Shown here one piece after another: positions 63,501-64,000 of a stretch of 64,000 nucleotides of DNA. The stretch is taken from contig NZ_CP108131.1 of the NCBI RefSeq assembly GCF_036203305.1, positions 8,432,001 to 8,496,000 of the forward strand. Reading direction: 5' to 3'. Position 1 is the first letter of the stretch; each line of letters opens with the position of its first letter. Position numbers and translations under genes: made by a program. Source of the DNA: Streptomyces sp. NBC_00190 (GTDB lineage Bacteria; Actinomycetota; Actinomycetes; Streptomycetales; Streptomycetaceae). The notes under the pieces were generated by a model. That model did no database searches, was not told the origin of the DNA, and saw nothing but the letters and a program-made list of their open reading frames with translations.

Positions 63501-63881
63501 GTCGGCTCGCGTGCCGCCGGCATCCTCGGCTTCGCCGAGGGCCGCACGGTGGACCCGCAGACCGGCTTCTTCCAGCTCGGCATGGACTCACTGATGGCGA
63601 TCAGGTTCGTGGTACGGCTGCGCGAGGACTTCGGGGACCGGCTGCGTCTGCTCAGCACGCTGCCCATCGACCACCCGACGTGCGCGTCCCTCGCCGCCCA
63701 CCTGCTCGACCAGCTGGGGCTCGGCACGCCGCCGGACGCTGCCGACGCGACCGGGTCGGAACCGGACATCGACGAGGACCTGATGGCGGAGGTGGAGCGC
63801 CTCTCCGCTGCTGACGCGGCGAAATATCTCGACGAACTCATGGGCGCAGCCGAAGACCGAGGGGAGCAGACACATGAGTAG
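57570..63881 (+). CDS. Type I modular PKS, ACP-KS-AT-AT-KR-ACP
   Basis: 2,103 residues from ATG 57570. Domains: an N-terminal carrier protein (FRDLGIDSVGM, Ser39); ketosynthase about 93-515 with TACSSS (Cys268), EAHGTGT and KTNIGHLE; acyltransferase 1 about 600-905 with GHSLGE (Ser702); acyltransferase 2 about 1045-1370 with GHSAGE (Ser1142); ketoreductase about 1650-1860 with TGGLGGLG, the LDD motif and Tyr1839, suggesting a B-type alcohol; and a C-terminal carrier (GMDSLMA, Ser2007). The motifs that signal extender choice read VAAH in AT1 and YPSH in AT2; neither is the malonyl HAFH form. No dehydratase or thioesterase. A C-terminal helix (DEDLMAEVERLSAADAAKYL) is a likely docking region. 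The carrier-first layout suggests a loading module fed by an outside enzyme. Tandem ATs in one module are rare. Confidence 0.92.
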   Translation: MDTADDFRNWLTERIGERLGVSAHAVDVDTQFRDLGIDSVGMTALTAELATRLGRPLSPTVAWHFPTVSRLAANLAAAPAPDRGAARGETRGTAMHDEPIAVIGLACRFPGAPNAEEYWNLLRSGADAVTGIPADRWDGDALYDPDPSTPGRMSTRRGGFIRDVDQFDPQFFGISPREAVQMDPQQRLALELTWSALQDSGIPPASLRDSSAGVFLGTLWSDYARLAGRDLAGIGQHSATGQEPSIIPARVSYTLGLQGPSIGVNTACSSSLVAVHLACQSLRAGESTLALAGGVNLVLAPESSTAMTKLGAMSPDGRSKAFDAAADGYVRGEGAGLVVLKPLSAALADGDRIHCVIRGSAVNNDGASNGLTAPSPSAQVNMLRTAYTRAGVDVHDVQYVEAHGTGTRLGDPIEAHALGTVLGAGRPAQSPLLIGSVKTNIGHLEAAAGIAGLIKVALAIRHRVIPPTLHHHEPNPDIPLDELRLSVPTVPTVWPAEDRALLAGVSSFGFGGTNCHVVLEGPPTRPVQILPLSAPTPEALREAAAAMADALAEAGPQSVADWCGTAALRLGGHPYRTATTVRTQGELRTALERMAGEGAPHPPADQPPRLAFVFSGQGSQWCAMGRELLHGEAVFREALLRCDHLIHERTGISVVAEICREADESRLDGTEVMQPAVFAVQVALAELWRSWGIEPDAVVGHSLGEVAAAHVAGVLRLEDAVSIVCHRSRLMSRIDGLGSVAVVDLPFAEAQELAAAHPGGISAAGSNSPGTSVLSGDVAALDACLTELGRRGVGCRRVNMSVAAHSAQCDALLPELREALTGIRPMRARVPLMSSLTGDFVTHRDLGPSYWERNLRDAVLFAPAVERLLDAGYDTFLEVSPHPVLTNSVDLTARHHGVPARSMPSLRRGADAREVMLDTLGELYRSGRDVTWRPVFPADLRLVALPQAAAGPAGDPPEDHRVRTLPLSAHSQAALRDLARSTEARLAGPEHVDLHDLCHSAARTGDRHDHRLAAVFTSREQLRHQLAGYAADRRPPGVATGRAVRRTKGPVFLFSGQGTQTARMGCELLAGEAVFRDVLERCDQWLAEHAGWSLIDELEAAEESSRINETEITQPALLAVQVGLAELWRSWGVVPATVVGHSAGEIAAAHCAGVLSLEDAMLVALHRGRVLQRATGRGRMAAVGLGAAQAAKLVAGRKGQVSVAAVNGPRTTLLSGETEALRELLDDLDPAVFRKMLRVGYPSHSPQMRVYERELGELLANVRPGPGDVPIFSTIEGALCPGTFFDASYWVRTISEPVRFSEAAEALIADGSRSFVEIGPEAVLLAPLSQHLEQNGVEGVLVPSLRRDAGERESLQESAGALYAAGHPVDWTAVQSRPGRLVATPEYPWQRERYWITPAPLAGQEPAVGRVADLLERSDVDRLIDEIAADGDLSEEETRLLPRILRRLTADRPAPGPPEDAGEWLHRTVWRDQPLRSGGRTEGPGTWIVLTDGVDDPLAWSVRNALHDAGEECALIAVGTTTDDELSAELHRAMRATAHPCRGVLRIAPATVAGNPGALTAQSLEGCLRPALTVIRQLASWQGPSAPRLWIATTGAQAVSGKPAEDAVAHSALWGFGRVAALEHPEVWGGLLDLDPDAGAPDDRAGMLVAELLDGDGEDQVAFRGGRRHVARLALADEVIKPAGEDLIRPDASYLITGGLGGLGLTVAQWLVAAGARHLVLLGRRPADADARKTLARLTAAGASVHVLQADVTEAAEVRAVLNRFGRELPGLRGVIHAAGVLDDGTLLHQDWDRFAGVLAPKVLGAHHLDVLTRELPLDFFVLFSSFVAVLGSPGQGGYAAANAALDSLAHRRRSLGLPALSVNWGPWDGVGMTAGSAAAARFRWSERGARTIGREAGTRLFDRVLACSSPQIGVFSVDWEAYRAWLPAGARRELLALVHDEAGSGTAADDRDARLSLPARLASLDPVDRLEHLVTHVGSRAAGILGFAEGRTVDPQTGFFQLGMDSLMAIRFVVRLREDFGDRLRLLSTLPIDHPTCASLAAHLLDQLGLGTPPDAADATGSEPDIDEDLMAEVERLSAADAAKYLDELMGAAEDRGEQTHE

Positions 63882-64000
63882 CATCACCGCCCGCATCGCC
63901 GCGCTGCCCGCGGCCCAGCGCGCCCTGCTGGAGGAGCGGCTGCGGCAGCGGCGGGAGTCGCCGGGCCCCGAGCCGATCGCCGTCGTGGGCATGGGATGCC
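63874..64000 (+). CDS. Second PKS gene, start only
   Basis: Starts at ATG 63874, overlapping the first PKS stop by eight bases, with GAGGGGAG upstream. The first 42 residues are visible: MSSITARIAALPAAQRALLE then ERLRQRR, a helical docking-like segment, followed by EPIAVVGMGC, the start of a ketosynthase. It continues beyond the window. The overlap shows the two PKS genes are one operon. Confidence 0.9.
   Translation, partial: MSSITARIAALPAAQRALLEERLRQRRESPGPEPIAVVGMGC

Noticed and set aside
1..64000. tRNA genes, rRNA genes, CRISPR arrays
   Set aside because: No cloverleaf-forming GGTTCGAATCC-type T-arms with matching acceptor stems, no rRNA segments and no regularly spaced short repeats were noticed; a dedicated scan was not possible.

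Overview
The window is high-GC actinobacterial DNA that looks like Streptomyces. Coding regions have strong third-position GC, genes start with ATG or GTG behind GGAGG-type ribosome sites, one gene has a TTA (bldA-type) codon as its second codon, and the families present are typical of that genus: PucR-like, large LuxR (LAL) and CGNR regulators, a stand-alone HATPase, MAB_1171c-type membrane proteins and modular PKS. About a third of the 64 kb is insertion sequences or gene fragments beside them. This suggests an unstable accessory region such as a chromosome arm, a large plasmid, or the border of a secondary-metabolite cluster.

Layout. 0-3 kb: the end of a Dyp-type peroxidase gene and, convergent to it, a large secreted SdrD/Cna-B-like protein. 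3-13.3 kb: an insertion-sequence graveyard (two IS3 elements, one IS630, one IS5-family element with a passenger gene, one ISL3). It holds an intact methyltransferase, a small membrane protein and a GNAT acetyltransferase among broken genes. 13.7-20 kb: an amino-acid operon (YheO-like regulator, PLP aminotransferase, ornithine cyclodeaminase-like enzyme), then a frameshifted HATPase gene, an orphan contractile tail-sheath gene and a PucR-type regulator. 20-25.6 kb: a 947-residue LAL regulator on the minus strand diverging from a secreted lectin protein whose middle resembles aerolysin-type pore formers. 25.8-29 kb: a second IS5-family copy and a third IS630, separated by a gene remnant. 29-34 kb: a TetR regulator and an envelope operon (small ORF, eight-repeat PQQ propeller lipoprotein, single-span membrane protein, exported WD40-like protein). 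34-38 kb: a toxin-antitoxin-like pair whose toxin gene is cut by IS630, a lipoprotein, a 233-bp inverted-repeat element and an IS5. 38-47 kb: a CGNR regulator, an aminotransferase/AEC-transporter operon, the end of an FG-GAP surface protein, two SMI1/KNR4 (SUKH) genes, an AraC regulator and two small secreted proteins. 47.8-53 kb: an IS4 nested inside an ISAzo13 element, another IS5, and IS110 and dhaK remnants. 53-57 kb: an FAD monooxygenase, a MAB_1171c-type membrane protein, an HEXXH (ImmA/IrrE-like) protein and an HTH regulator. 57.6-64 kb: the first PKS gene, with the unusual order ACP-KS-AT-AT-KR-ACP, overlapping the start of a second PKS gene that runs out of the window.

How the genes may work together. 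The PKS genes form the left edge of a biosynthetic cluster. The FAD monooxygenase and the LAL regulator are candidate tailoring and control genes, but neither is proven to belong. Many elements can be placed exactly. IS630 in the toxin gene has a clean TA duplication, IS4 in ISAzo13 has a 10-bp duplication, and IS5 at 37 kb has a 3-bp duplication. Two IS5-family copies in opposite orientation and a 158-bp direct duplication of the LAL gene tail are evidence of rearrangement. No tRNA, rRNA or CRISPR array was seen. All family assignments come from reading the sequence; no search was run.
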